5,204 nucleotides of DNA from Candidatus Muproteobacteria bacterium RIFCSPHIGHO2_01_FULL_65_16 (GTDB lineage: Bacteria > Pseudomonadota > Gammaproteobacteria > Acidiferrobacterales > Sulfurifustaceae). The first letter of the stretch is position 1; each line of letters begins with the position of its first letter. The position numbers were made by a program, and so were the translations under genes. Shown here piece by piece: positions 5,166 through 5,204 of this stretch. The stretch lies in NCBI GenBank assembly GCA_001785175.1, contig MFSY01000044.1, forward strand, positions 9,714-14,917. Direction: 5' to 3'. Under the pieces are notes generated by a model. It searched no databases, was not told the origin of the DNA, and saw only the letters and a list, made by a program, of their open reading frames with translations.

Positions 5166-5201
5166 GGTTACTCTTCTTTGCACGAGCAAAGAAGAGTAAC
5201 C
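5166..5201. repeat. Perfect 16-bp inverted repeat at the right edge
   Basis: GGTTACTCTTCTTTGC (5166-5181) is exactly complementary to 5186-5201 around the loop ACGA. It is the longest uninterrupted stem in the window and is much less GC-rich than its surroundings. There is no U-run, so an intrinsic terminator is unlikely. From memory, similar GTTAC-TTTCTTTGC hairpins recur between genes in Xanthomonadales and related bacteria. The element ends 3 bp from the window edge and may continue. Confidence 0.8.
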
Positions 5202-5204
5202 CTG

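Larger units (their letters stand above)
4846..5204. other. Gene-free intergenic region rich in repeats and hairpins
   Basis: I find no credible gene in these 359 bases. Short open frames on both strands run straight through perfect inverted repeats, lack ribosome sites and resemble no family. The left half (4867-4937) holds two triplicated short words, the middle (about 4940-5030) has no clear structure beyond GGGGCCCC at 4989-4996, and the right part (5034-5201) is a run of hairpins. The tract looks like a collection of dispersed intergenic repeats, but copies elsewhere in the genome cannot be seen from here. Confidence 0.7.

Noticed and set aside
4905..5199. Small open frames of 80-94 codons on both strands at the right end
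   Set aside because: They read through direct repeats and perfect hairpins, have no ribosome site and no resemblance to any family; the Cys and Pro content follows from the repeats.
5166..5201. Intrinsic terminator
   Set aside because: The stem is strong but neither strand has a U-run after it, and the nearest upstream gene ends over 300 bp away.

Overview
This is a GC-rich chromosomal window of housekeeping genes from a proteobacterium, most likely a gammaproteobacterium. The main reason is gene order. A pepP-ubiH pair on the minus strand diverges from a zapB-like gene, zapA, a 6S RNA gene (ssrS) and 5-formyltetrahydrofolate cyclo-ligase (fau/ygfA) on the plus strand. As I recall it, this is the neighbourhood found in Pseudomonas and, in part, in E. 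coli. A finer placement, such as a sulfur-oxidising or other deep-branching gammaproteobacterium, would be a guess.

Layout. 1-1086 (minus) is ubiH, the FAD monooxygenase of ubiquinone synthesis, whose C-terminal end is cut off by the window edge. 1093-1177 is an imperfect palindromic repeat in the pepP-ubiH gap. 1185-2486 (minus) is pepP, Xaa-Pro aminopeptidase. 2487-2649 is the divergent promoter region. It holds a strong sigma70-type promoter for the plus-strand genes and a possible extended -10 element for pepP placed so that the transcript could be leaderless. 2650-2856 is a small coiled-coil ZapB-like (TIGR02449-type) protein with a GTG start. 2858-3169 is zapA. About 3184-3376 is 6S RNA, with its -10 box overlapping the end of zapA's neighbourhood. 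3400-4005 is fau. 4024-4845 is a YmdB/TIGR00282-type metallophosphoesterase. 4846-5204 has no credible gene and is packed with short direct repeats and hairpins.

Functionally, the window links cell division (ZapA and its coiled-coil neighbour), transcriptional adaptation in stationary phase (6S RNA), folate one-carbon salvage (Fau), cyclic-nucleotide phosphodiester hydrolysis (YmdB-like), proline-peptide turnover (PepP) and ubiquinone synthesis (UbiH). The genes are conserved neighbours rather than one pathway.

I see no sign of a new defence, mobile or biosynthetic system. The less ordinary content is in the non-coding DNA. Three different repeat words are each present in triplicate with the same 1-nt then 2-nt spacer pattern. 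A palindrome sits directly against the ubiH start. The right end carries a run of hairpins, two of them centred on CAGGATG, and finishes with a perfect 16-bp stem.
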